From Microcaldota archaeon (GTDB lineage Archaea; Micrarchaeota; Micrarchaeia; Anstonellales; Bilamarchaeaceae): DNA of 64,000 nucleotides. Every line of letters begins with the position of its first letter. Positions within the stretch are counted from its first letter, which is position 1. The notes under the pieces are model-generated. The model ran no database searches, was not told the origin of the DNA, and saw nothing but the letters and a program-made list of their open reading frames with translations. Where the stretch lies: NCBI GenBank assembly GCA_022627495.1, contig JAKEGJ010000029.1, positions 53,151 through 117,150 of the forward strand. The letters are read 5' to 3'. Positions 8,914 through 16,968 of this stretch are shown here, one piece after another. The position numbers and the translations under genes are program-made.

Positions 8914-9930
8914 ATGCAAGATAATCCCCGGCTATTCTTCCCGTCCGGTGTTAGGCCGAGCCAAATCCCGAAAGGGATCGGAGCCTTGCTTAAGGGCTGG
9001 GATGTGCCCGAAAATCATTTCCGCGATCCGGACCGCCTGCCCCTGGTGGATTTCAGGGCTATGACCTCCGCCTGCCGCTGGAATTGTTTTCACTGTTTCA
9101 CTGACAAGCAGAAAAAGAGCCTTACACTTCAAGAGATAAAATCAGTCATAGACCAGCTTGCAGATATGCGGGCCTGGGCGATAAACTATCTGGGGGAAGG
9201 GGAACCCACTCTGGACAAGGATTTTTTCGATATCGTGGAGTATACCTCGGCCAAAGGCATCCAACCGGTCATCTTCTCTGACGCAGCGACCAGACTGAGG
9301 GATAGGGATTTTGTGAGGCGGCTCTATGAAAGCGGATCCACCTTGCTCCCGAAATGCGATAGTCTATTCGATGAAGCGTACCAGAATTGGATTGTAGGTG
9401 ACCGTGGTGGGGGGTACTTCAGTCAAAGGAACGAAGCGATAGCCATCTTGATAGACGAGGGCTTTAACAGCACAAGCAAGGATGGGACGACGAGACTGGG
9501 TTTCGATATGGTCCTATCTGCACGAAACGTGCATGAAGTTGAGCAGACACTCAGATTCTGCAGGGAAAACAACATCTGGATAGTCTTCTCATTCTTCCTT
9601 CCCGCTGGAAGAAGCAATATGGCTGATTTCGACCGTTCGCTCATGCTCTCCCCGGATGAGAAGAAGCGCATTCGTGAGATCGTGGCCGAAGTTGATGCGG
9701 AATACGGAGTTTCCCATGAGGCACTGAATAATTTCTTGACGCATAGATGCGTTGAGTTCATGTGCATCTACGGAGATGGGAGGGTGAGCCCTTGCCCCGG
9801 TAACGAAGAAATCCTTGGAAATATAAAACTCAATTCTATCAGGGAGATTAGCAGGTTGATTGTCGAGAAGCACCCCCGCCATGAACGAAGAACGTTCGAT
9901 GGCAACTGCCCTTATCGCGAGCGGTTCTAG
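8914..9930 (+). CDS. radical SAM protein with SPASM-like C-terminus
   Basis: 338 residues. The radical SAM cluster motif is CRWNCFHC (Cx3Cx2C) at about residues 53-60, followed by a GEGEPTLD segment matching the SAM-contacting GGE region. The C-terminal region has further cysteines (HRCVEFMCIYGDGRVSPCPG) typical of an auxiliary cluster or of the MoaA/PqqE-like half-barrel. Substrate unknown; no peptide precursor gene is evident nearby. A TATA box (TATAAATA, 8885-8892) is 26 bases before the ATG, so the transcript is leaderless. It stands alone between the toxin pair and a long non-coding stretch. Confidence 0.82.
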   Translation: MQDNPRLFFPSGVRPSQIPKGIGALLKGWDVPENHFRDPDRLPLVDFRAMTSACRWNCFHCFTDKQKKSLTLQEIKSVIDQLADMRAWAINYLGEGEPTLDKDFFDIVEYTSAKGIQPVIFSDAATRLRDRDFVRRLYESGSTLLPKCDSLFDEAYQNWIVGDRGGGYFSQRNEAIAILIDEGFNSTSKDGTTRLGFDMVLSARNVHEVEQTLRFCRENNIWIVFSFFLPAGRSNMADFDRSLMLSPDEKKRIREIVAEVDAEYGVSHEALNNFLTHRCVEFMCIYGDGRVSPCPGNEEILGNIKLNSIREISRLIVEKHPRHERRTFDGNCPYRERF

Positions 9931-10189
9931 GAAATGCTGAATCCGACGCTTGTCTATGGTTATTCGTCGACCCTTTCATTACCGGGCAGTCTTTTTAACC
10001 TCTGGCCCACAGAGGAGAAATCGGCGGACGGAAGCCATCTGGCTAAACTTAGACCAGATTTGAAGGATTTATGGCGGTATTTGAGGCCTTTGCGACCGGC
10101 AGGACGCCGGGTTGCCAATAGTGGAACGCGGTAAGCGTTCCACTGCTGCTCTGAGTACACTGAGAAGGTGCGACCTCAGGCCGAATTCG

Positions 10190-10263
10190 TGTTCATGCCG
10201 AGCACGTGGTGTTCATGCGAGCGTAGCGAGCCAACGAAAAAAAACGAGGCCAGTGAACAAAAA
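10190..10263 (-). repeat. dispersed GTTCA-ended repeat, copy 1
   Basis: The bases CGAGGCCAGTGAACAAAAA at 10245-10263 are the exact reverse complement of 56954-56972, and TGTTCATGCCGAGC at 10190-10203 matches the other arm of that copy with one change. The ends (GTTCA/TGAAC) face each other, while the middle differs and here contains an internal 20-base duplication of the left arm. This is a repeat family with conserved arms and a variable centre. Confidence 0.6.
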
Positions 10264-10355
10264 TGCAGGCGCACTTGGCCGCGGCCAAGGCTCCATGCAT
10301 CCCGCAAGGGATGCAATCTGCAAGTTTTGGGCCGCCTTTTCCTAAAAGGCGGAAT

Positions 10356-10436
10356 GCAGGAGGAAAATGCCGAGCCCAGGGCTCGGAACAGAACCGTTTC
10401 AGTCCCGAGCGCTTGGTTCGAATCTTCCCTCCTGCA
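10356..10436 (+). pseudogene. tRNA-Leu-like relic
   Basis: The first seven bases, GCAGGAG, and the last eight, CTCCTGCA, match the acceptor arm and discriminator of tRNA-Leu(UAA). The last 22 bases (10415-10436) match the tRNA 3' end at 20 of 22 positions, including the TTCGAAT T-loop. The T-stem no longer pairs, and there is no anticodon arm, so it cannot be a working tRNA. It lies in the opposite orientation to the intact gene at 34268-34386. It could be an old attachment site or a captured tRNA fragment. Confidence 0.55.
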
Positions 10437-10625
10437 ATATCCTATTGGTTCAGGTCAGAACAGAGCCCTGTTTTGACCTACCAACCGAGTGCTGTTCTGA
10501 GGAGAGAACTATATAAAGCTAGGTCTGGCGTTAGCTTGGCCAAAGGACCACTCTCCTCATTAAATATTCTGATAAGCATATTTTTATCAGAAATTTATTT
10601 ATATTAGAATAATTATATGTAAATC

Positions 10626-10979
10626 ATGGCTGATTACAAAGGGTTATCCGAGTATGTCCGAATGAAGATAGAAGGTAGAAGTTTCAAGAATGAAAAATAC
10701 AGGTGGTACATCAAAGAGTTACTTCGATTAGAAGGATATGCCATCAGAGGCCGATGGTGGCGCGGAAGCGCATATGAGCAAGGTATTGGTTATCTTCATG
10801 ATAAAGAATTCACGGCTATCCTGAAGGAACTTAATCCTAAAAAGTACCCTGAATGGTTGAACTGGTTCAAGGAAGAGAAAAGGGTTGAGCAAGAACGAAA
10901 TCGGAAAGAGGCTCTTGGAAAGAAAAAGCTTGAAGCCGCCGAGAAAAGATGGTGGGTGAAGATGGGCGGAACCATCTGA
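10626..10979 (+). CDS. small basic protein of unknown function
   Basis: 117 residues, rich in Lys, Glu, Arg and Trp (RGRWWRGSAYEQGIGYLHDKEF in the middle, a charged helical tail KEEKRVEQERNRKEALGKKK). The tail looks like a single helix or coiled coil. No family recognised. It is convergent with the Argonaute operon, ending three bases from the stop of the 48-residue gene, and comes right after the hairpin-rich stretch. Confidence 0.55.
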   Translation: MADYKGLSEYVRMKIEGRSFKNEKYRWYIKELLRLEGYAIRGRWWRGSAYEQGIGYLHDKEFTAILKELNPKKYPEWLNWFKEEKRVEQERNRKEALGKKKLEAAEKRWWVKMGGTI

Positions 10980-10981
10980 GT

Positions 10982-11128
10982 TCACTTAGTCCGTATGCCA
11001 TCCTTAATCAATTGCTCTTTTTCCTCACCGGTAAGTTCCTCTTTATTTACTAATTTCCTTGTAATCTCCTGGTATCTGCCTAGTTTTCGTTTTATGTTAC
11101 CTATTATGTATGCCTCGTCGCCGTACAT
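10982..11128 (-). CDS. 48-residue charged protein, last gene of the Argonaute operon
   Basis: ATG at 11128 and TGA at 10984-10982 give 48 codons: it starts MYGDEAYIIGNIKRKLGRYQ and continues as a charged, probably helical protein. The stop codon of the helicase gene lies inside its GGGGTGA ribosome site, four bases before the ATG, so it is translationally coupled to the helicase. The good ribosome site and coupling make it a likely real gene. No family recognised; it could be a small subunit or regulator of the operon's enzymes. Confidence 0.6.
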   Translation of the reverse strand: MYGDEAYIIGNIKRKLGRYQEITRKLVNKEELTGEEKEQLIKDGIRTK

Positions 11129-11132
11129 GTAT

Positions 11133-13793
11133 TCACCCCGTTGAATCTTCCATAACTTCGCGCTTGAACTCTTCGATGACTGCTTTGCATATTAGGTGTT
11201 CGCAATCCTTCTCCGCGAGTGCCTTAAGGAAAGAATCCGGATCCTTCTTCCATAGTAAAATCTGATTAATTTTCCTTGTCAGTGTTTCGAAAGCCGACTT
11301 TGCCGGTTGGGCTTGGTCAAGGCGAAAATCGACTGTACCGAGATTAACTGTTGTTCTAAGACCCACATACCCAATCGCAATCTTGATTTTTTCGAGCTGT
11401 ATTCCATTCGCCTTCGCATAGGCACGCCTATAAGCTTCGAGTTGTTGTCTATGCTCCGAGCCCCGGCTGTCGTTCTTGTCAGTCTTCCAATCAAGAATCA
11501 AATAAGAATCGTCATTCTTGAATATCGCGTCTATATACCCTACAAATTCTACGCCTGCTCCGGTTCCAATTAACTGGTCCAAGGGAATCTTTACAAGTTG
11601 CTCTGATAGCACTGTTTCAGGATAATGCAACTTAACTTCGGTTATCACCTGCTTTATGTTATCTGCATAAGGAGCGGTTTTTTCCGTTACATTATACGAT
11701 TCACCCTTCAGAATTGCTTCAGCAAGAGTATGAACCTCAGAGCCAAGGCTTAATGATGGCGCGTACTCCCTTATTCCGAGTAAATTATTTTCGATATACT
11801 CGCATGGGTCTGTTTCAAGAGATGAAAATGAGACGTGATCCAGGCCTTCGAAATGTTTTTTAACGAAATTTCGGATCCAACCCCTTTTCTCATTAAGTAA
11901 TGCACCAGATCCTTCTACGTCACCGTTTACGAACAATGCATATGCCCGCTTCAATCTCTCTGCTAGTTCGAATCCTTCGGTTCCTTTCACCTCAATCGGC
12001 TGCCTCTCGCTTGCCTCGTTGATGTAATCTTCAATTTTGTCAGGAATTATATGAAGGCTTTCCTCTGCCCTGGTCAGCGCTACGAACGAAATCCTCAATG
12101 CCTCTTCATTAAGTTCCTCTTCGGCATCTATGCCTTTTGTCTTTAGAATAGCCTTTACTACCTCATCTTGGAAGTTATCACTGTCCCTCGTTTTTCGGGG
12201 AACATAAATTACAGCTGGGAACTGCCTCCCCTTGGCCTTGTGGACAGTTGTCAAGACAACCTTTTTCTCGACATCCGACTCATCAACAAGGAGATCCGAA
12301 GACTTCAGATAGCTTATGACCTCCCAGTAGCTTATCTTATCCAGTGCGGAAAGCGCCTCGTTAAACGCTTTCTGCATGGCCAATGCTGCCAGAAGATATT
12401 CTTTACCATAAGCAGTGGCAACGGGCAGTATTCTTGTCCTGAACAAAGCGTTTACATCCTCTATAGTCTTTACCGATTCACGCATATGCTTGAAATCCGG
12501 ACTTTTTTCGAATATATCGTTAATGGTTAAGTTCTCTTGTTTTGTCAATTCAAAAGCATCCTGGATGGGGATAGGAAAGAACGGTGTAAACATCGAGTTG
12601 ACAACGTCATCAATATCATTACTCAGTACCCCTCTCAAAAAGCCTATTGTATGCGTTCTGGCATCGTCTGACGCTGAAAAATAGGTCGAGGAATGGTCAA
12701 TCCCTCTTCTCTGCAACTCCTGGGATATCTTTAGTATCTGAAAGTTTGTTCTTGCGATAATAGCAATCTTTTCGTGCTCTTTCATGAGCCTATTCGTTAG
12801 TTCGCCCACGGCGGCAAGCGAATCTTCGCTGGCGACTTCATATACAGTCGGTTTCTTGCCGCCGCCTTTACGTGGATTTCTGAGGTCTTTTAACTCTTCC
12901 CTATGAAGCGCGTCCTTTGTTTTCGAAACCAGGTATTTTCGGGAAAAATCTAGAATTGCGCTGGTGCTCCTAAAGTTTTCTGACAAAACAAATGTCTTCG
13001 CCTTTGAGAATTTCTTAAAGTTGAGTACGGATCCCCCTTGGAAGCCGAAAATGGCCTGCTTCTTATCTCCAACCGCAAAAAAAGTCTCTCCGGACTCAAG
13101 AGCGATCTCCGCCTCCATCGTGTTTACATCTTGCAGCTCATCGATTAGCACATACTTGAAACGCCGCTTGTTTTTTATCTTCAAGAAGTCGATAAGCATA
13201 TCCGCATAATCGATTCCTTTCTCTTTTTTCACCTGCTCGTAATGCCTGTACACGTCGATGAAAGACTCTGCAAACTTGTCCATCTCCTCTTTTGAGAGGT
13301 TTTTATATGGTCCCAACAAGTTTTTTACCTGCTGAATGTCGATATCATCAGGAAGGACCCCGAAACTCTTCAGGTAACGAATAAGGTTTTCCATCTTTGG
13401 GACAATGGTGTCTATTAGATAGTCATCCCCGTAGCGCAAGAGCTCGTTTTCCCTGAAATATCTATAGATTGCATAGCGCAATAAGTTAGCGGGAATCGTT
13501 TCATCACGGCCAATCTGCTCGAGCGCATACGCGTGAAACGTAAAGACGTTAAGGTTAGCATAATCGATTGCAAGGCTATCCCCTTCAAGTAAGTGTATTA
13601 TCCGCTCTTCCATTTCTTTTTTTGCCTTTTTGGTAAAGGTGAGGCATAGGATATCGGTCGGCTTGATGCCTTCCTTTATGAGTTTGATGTATTTGTGGGC
13701 CAATAGCAGGGTTTTCCCAGTTCCGGGATTGGCGATCACTAAGGTGTCCCCCTTATGATCCAGTATTTCAAGCTTTTCCTTGTTTAGCGTCAT
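11133..13793 (-). CDS. UvrD/PcrA-type helicase fused to RecB-family nuclease (AddA-like)
   Basis: 886 residues. The superfamily 1 helicase motifs are complete: Walker A NPGTGKT (22-28), Ia LTFTKKAKKEM (51-61), II LIDELQD (216-222), III VGDKKQAIFGFQGG (241-254), IV SENFRST (271-277), V TTVHKAKG (515-522), VI VALTRAEE (571-578). The C-terminus holds a PD-(D/E)XK nuclease of the RecB/Cas4 type: GSEVHTLAE (684-692), GYIDAI with Asp755, ILDWKTDK with Asp768 and Lys770, then the QLEAY motif (784-788). Such enzymes unwind and degrade DNA from ends. It follows the Argonaute gene by 21 bases and has a GGTGATACT ribosome site. I infer that it supplies or destroys DNA in the same pathway as the Argonaute. 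Confidence 0.93.
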   Translation of the reverse strand: MTLNKEKLEILDHKGDTLVIANPGTGKTLLLAHKYIKLIKEGIKPTDILCLTFTKKAKKEMEERIIHLLEGDSLAIDYANLNVFTFHAYALEQIGRDETIPANLLRYAIYRYFRENELLRYGDDYLIDTIVPKMENLIRYLKSFGVLPDDIDIQQVKNLLGPYKNLSKEEMDKFAESFIDVYRHYEQVKKEKGIDYADMLIDFLKIKNKRRFKYVLIDELQDVNTMEAEIALESGETFFAVGDKKQAIFGFQGGSVLNFKKFSKAKTFVLSENFRSTSAILDFSRKYLVSKTKDALHREELKDLRNPRKGGGKKPTVYEVASEDSLAAVGELTNRLMKEHEKIAIIARTNFQILKISQELQRRGIDHSSTYFSASDDARTHTIGFLRGVLSNDIDDVVNSMFTPFFPIPIQDAFELTKQENLTINDIFEKSPDFKHMRESVKTIEDVNALFRTRILPVATAYGKEYLLAALAMQKAFNEALSALDKISYWEVISYLKSSDLLVDESDVEKKVVLTTVHKAKGRQFPAVIYVPRKTRDSDNFQDEVVKAILKTKGIDAEEELNEEALRISFVALTRAEESLHIIPDKIEDYINEASERQPIEVKGTEGFELAERLKRAYALFVNGDVEGSGALLNEKRGWIRNFVKKHFEGLDHVSFSSLETDPCEYIENNLLGIREYAPSLSLGSEVHTLAEAILKGESYNVTEKTAPYADNIKQVITEVKLHYPETVLSEQLVKIPLDQLIGTGAGVEFVGYIDAIFKNDDSYLILDWKTDKNDSRGSEHRQQLEAYRRAYAKANGIQLEKIKIAIGYVGLRTTVNLGTVDFRLDQAQPAKSAFETLTRKINQILLWKKDPDSFLKALAEKDCEHLICKAVIEEFKREVMEDSTG

Positions 13794-13814
13794 AGTATCA
13801 CCTTAACCTCATCT

Positions 13815-16103
13815 TCATCTTGGAATGTACGGCACAGTAATGTCCTCCTTATTCAGTTTCGCCAGATTTTGGACGATGTGCAATGGTAAAATAGTCTTGG
13901 GCTGCGCATAGATAGAACTCCAATCAAGGTAGCGCAGTTCGTTAAAAATCTGCGACAGCTGCAGTACGTCCATGTCGGGCGTTATCTCAAAATCGATATT
14001 AAGACGCAATGCTGCAGGACTGCCCTTTCGTGTTCTTGCAGTTACTAGAATGGCGTGCTTATTGTCCCGAGCTATTGCCACCTCGCTTATCATGAATTGC
14101 TGCTGCGGAGTACCATAAACCCGATACGGGCCGGATTTCACTACGGATACAATACGAATATTGCTTTTTTCCGACATTATTTTGTGCTCTTCAAGCTCTT
14201 TTTTGGCTTCTTCCGCTCCTTGCCGGTAACCGGGGAGTTCAGTATGATGAATCCGTCCGTCTTTGAAGAGGATGATTTCATCGACCTTTGCACCGGTGGT
14301 TTTCTCAGTTTCAAGGTAAGCATCCGAAGCCGCATCGAAAAACCACTGTTTCAATTCCTCAGAAGAGACCAGTTCCCCGCGATGAGACCCTAGTGTTTTC
14401 CTATGTAGGACGCGTCCAAGATTATCGCAGACTGCCGCATATGCTGCGGATTCTTTATGATTCTCAGGATTGCGTGATACGTCGAATCCCATAAAGTAGG
14501 TTTTTTTCTTTTCATCCATGTTCCCCGCAGGTTTGGCGAGATGCCAGATGGACTCGCCCTTTTTTAAAGATTTATCGTACATCTGCACGGCCATAACTTG
14601 GATTCGGGGCAATACATATTTGTCAAAATTTGGATTGGCTTTTGCCCCTTGTGCTGCTTCAATAAAATCCGTCGTAATCATCTGGCTTGAAATTGACTTG
14701 TCGCCGAGGGCCTTTTTTGCGTAAAAATACGTCTTCGGACTAAGTTTTGGTATTACAGTCAAAGTAACTGCTTCGGGTACCGCGTTCATTCTTTTTATCG
14801 ATAAAGCATATCCGGTCGGATTAGTCAATTCCACGATATTCAAAGGCTCCAGTAACTCAAAACGAGCAAGGTGAAACGCAGCAGCTACGCGATTTAGCTC
14901 TTGGAAGAAAACTTTGACTTTGTTCTCGTATCCTGGCGGGCAAACGCATTGCACCCCGACAACCTCTTTATGGGTTATAGGCCCGAAACTGCTAAGGCAG
15001 TATTTTATATTTGGGCCCCAGTTAGATGGAGGACTTCGGTTGTCGCCTCCAAAAACGAGCTGCGGCGAGCTAAGGAGATACGGCTTTCCGTACACTTGGT
15101 TTTCTTTTTTCATCCAGTCGAAAAGCCCGGTATTGATTCTAACATTCGTGCCTCCTACCGAAAGTGGTTCAGAAAATAGTCTTGTTGCCAACTGTAGCGT
15201 CTCTTTAACCCGTTGCTCGGGACCATAATCAATCTTTAATTTTTGGGCTTGATCCAGCAATTCATCTCCCAAGTCGATGAGTACTTCGACAAGATATGGT
15301 GGAAAACTGAGGGGTTCGGACTTGCCCTTTACCTTTATCTGAAGAACCGGGCCATCATCCTTAGAAAGTGTTATCCCCCTGCTTCGGAACCATCTTTGCC
15401 AATTTGGCGAACCGTTCAAATAGTCATAAACCGTCGTGCCATTAGGAAGGTGGTAATCACCGATGCTTTGAAAAATCACATCGGATACCTGGCCATTGTA
15501 ACTTCCTACGCCAGGCGCAACACTAAAGCAACTAACCCATCTGCCCTTAAGGTAATCAAGTATTTGCTCATGGTTGCTTGGATATCCGAAACGCTTCAAT
15601 AAGTTAGCTACCGGTTGCCTCCAGACTATTTTCGGATCAACCCATATTCCGGCTCGGCCATCCGGGAAGACTTCAACATCGAAGGAAAAACCGCGGTAAT
15701 ACTCTAGGATATCTACCTTTACCGGCGTTTTTTCGGTACATGCATGCTTTCGTAGGTCAAATACATACCCCAGCTCTTGGCACCTTGACTTGAAGGCGCC
15801 ATGGAGCATTTCCTTGAATAATTGCGGCCACTCCCTGCAGTTTGCCTTCCGCGGAGTGGTTGAAAGGTTAAATGAAATTCCATCGACAATCTCCTTTGGT
15901 TCAAGACCGGGGGAGTCGTTTACGAAGACTGATTCGCCTTGATTAAGAACGGCCACGGCAAGGCCCCGGGATGACAAGCGCCAAGCAAGCTTCCTTGAAT
16001 ACTTAAATTTGCTGGTTGAATCAACCTCTGAGGCCAACCTGTATTCCCGAGTCGTCATCTCGGTAAACGCAACCCCTTCGCTTATAAAAAAGTTAGACAG
16101 CAT
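13815..16103 (-). CDS. long prokaryotic Argonaute (pAgo)
   Basis: 762 residues from the ATG at 16103, which has a GGTGA ribosome site; a TTG at 16118 is the only upstream choice. The size and layout are those of a full-length pAgo (N, PAZ-like, MID, PIWI). The MID region has the 5'-phosphate binding pattern Tyr459-x3-Lys463 and Gln474 (YAKKALGDKSISSQMIT). The PIWI domain starts near 535 and shows Asp541 in GFDVS, Glu577 in GELVS and Asp615 in LFKDG. The fourth ligand is less clear: His742 in LPLHIVQ is the best candidate, with Gln745 at the alternative alignment. It therefore looks like a catalytic guide-directed nuclease, but slicing is not certain. First gene of an operon with the helicase-nuclease and divergent from the CARF regulator. 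Confidence 0.93.
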   Translation of the reverse strand: MLSNFFISEGVAFTEMTTREYRLASEVDSTSKFKYSRKLAWRLSSRGLAVAVLNQGESVFVNDSPGLEPKEIVDGISFNLSTTPRKANCREWPQLFKEMLHGAFKSRCQELGYVFDLRKHACTEKTPVKVDILEYYRGFSFDVEVFPDGRAGIWVDPKIVWRQPVANLLKRFGYPSNHEQILDYLKGRWVSCFSVAPGVGSYNGQVSDVIFQSIGDYHLPNGTTVYDYLNGSPNWQRWFRSRGITLSKDDGPVLQIKVKGKSEPLSFPPYLVEVLIDLGDELLDQAQKLKIDYGPEQRVKETLQLATRLFSEPLSVGGTNVRINTGLFDWMKKENQVYGKPYLLSSPQLVFGGDNRSPPSNWGPNIKYCLSSFGPITHKEVVGVQCVCPPGYENKVKVFFQELNRVAAAFHLARFELLEPLNIVELTNPTGYALSIKRMNAVPEAVTLTVIPKLSPKTYFYAKKALGDKSISSQMITTDFIEAAQGAKANPNFDKYVLPRIQVMAVQMYDKSLKKGESIWHLAKPAGNMDEKKKTYFMGFDVSRNPENHKESAAYAAVCDNLGRVLHRKTLGSHRGELVSSEELKQWFFDAASDAYLETEKTTGAKVDEIILFKDGRIHHTELPGYRQGAEEAKKELEEHKIMSEKSNIRIVSVVKSGPYRVYGTPQQQFMISEVAIARDNKHAILVTARTRKGSPAALRLNIDFEITPDMDVLQLSQIFNELRYLDWSSIYAQPKTILPLHIVQNLAKLNKEDITVPYIPR

Positions 16104-16189
16104 CTTTTCACCGTTCAAACTAAGGAATCCGATATATTTAAAGTTATTTTACTTAATAAGTTTAATAAATTTAATAACCGGGTAAGCGG
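16104..16189. promoter_or_regulatory. divergent promoter between pAgo operon and CARF regulator
   Basis: About 85 bases, very AT-rich. Reading left, an AAATATATCGG box lies about 30 bases before the Argonaute ATG. Reading right, TTTAATAAATTTAATAACC precedes the regulator ATG at 16190. The A/T tracts repeat the element TTTAATAA at 16160-16167 and overlap both start regions, so one bound regulator could control both directions. Confidence 0.6.
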
Positions 16190-16918
16190 ATGAAAAACGT
16201 CAGACTTAGAGTCCATATAGCACCCCTCGGGTTCGAAATAGACAGAATCGTCTTACCACTTCAAGAATTGAAGGCAGATAAGGTTTGGCTATTGACCCAC
16301 AGTAAGGGGGACCAGGCATCAGCCTATCGTGAAAAGGTGATTAGCCTCCTGGAGAAGGCGGATATACGTCATGAGCTTGCCGAGTGCGACATAACGGATC
16401 TTTATGATGTGCTCCGAACCTTTAGATTGATAATCGAGAAAGAAGCTGAGAATGACATTTTCATAAACGTATCATCCGGTTCGAAAATCGAGGCAATCGC
16501 CGGAATGATGGCCTCAATGATTTTCAAAAACGGCACCCAGATAACCCCATATTATGTCGTCCCTAAAAAATATCTCGTTGAACCCGAAGGAATCCCTCTC
16601 ACCGAAGGTGTTGAATCCATTAATGCCCTTCCAGAGTACCGAATGGAACAGCCCAAAAAGCAGCTCCTTGACGTCCTAAAACTTATTGATCAAGCTGGGG
16701 GGGCAATATCGAAAAAAGACCTTATCGAAGAGGCAGAACGGCGGGGATTGATAGTTGTAGGGGGAAGGAATCCTACCCAGTCAAAATATATCAGCCTAAA
16801 CAAGAATTATCTCGAACCGCTTCAAAGCTGGAAGCTTGTAAAAATTCAAAAGGATCGGCGCTGGAAAAACATTTTACTAACGGACGAGGGGAGAAACATG
16901 TTACGGTTCTTAGGGTGA
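16190..16918 (+). CDS. CARF-type (DUF6293/HFX_2341-like) winged-helix regulator
   Basis: 242 residues. The N-terminal 150 or so form a Rossmann-like CARF-type domain: VHIAPLGFEIDRIVLPL...KADKVWLL matches the DUF6293 signature, and IFINVSSGSKIEAIAGMM is the glycine/serine ligand loop. The C-terminal part (about 165-242) is a winged helix. CARF domains sense cyclic oligonucleotides or related nucleotides, and those fused to winged helices act as ligand-controlled transcription factors. Divergent from the Argonaute operon across a short shared promoter, so control of that operon is the simplest inference. No CRISPR array or cyclic-oligoadenylate synthetase is in the window, so the ligand source is unknown. 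Confidence 0.82.
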   Translation: MKNVRLRVHIAPLGFEIDRIVLPLQELKADKVWLLTHSKGDQASAYREKVISLLEKADIRHELAECDITDLYDVLRTFRLIIEKEAENDIFINVSSGSKIEAIAGMMASMIFKNGTQITPYYVVPKKYLVEPEGIPLTEGVESINALPEYRMEQPKKQLLDVLKLIDQAGGAISKKDLIEEAERRGLIVVGGRNPTQSKYISLNKNYLEPLQSWKLVKIQKDRRWKNILLTDEGRNMLRFLG

Positions 16919-16968
16919 TTACGATTAAGAGGTCTATAATTTATAAATTTGGGATGTAAGTATTTTTT

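Larger units (their letters stand above)
9931..10625. other. hairpin-dense non-coding stretch
   Basis: About 700 bases without a supportable gene. It holds a run of perfect or near-perfect hairpins: 10121-10143 (9-bp stem), 10274-10289 (16-base palindrome), 10296-10315 (8-bp stem, GCAA loop), 10332-10352 (9-bp stem) and 10370-10386 (7-bp stem). Between and after them are a dispersed repeat (10190-10263) and a tRNA-Leu relic (10356-10436). The last 100 bases before 10626 are AT-rich and probably hold the promoter of the next gene. The density of stems suggests a structured RNA or a recombination region. Confidence 0.6.

Noticed and set aside
10356..10436. Functional tRNA-Leu
   Set aside because: The acceptor ends match, but the T-stem does not pair and no anticodon arm can be formed.
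10112..10607. Small plus-strand ORFs in the hairpin region
   Set aside because: They run through perfect hairpins and repeats, overlap one another in several frames, and lack ribosome sites.
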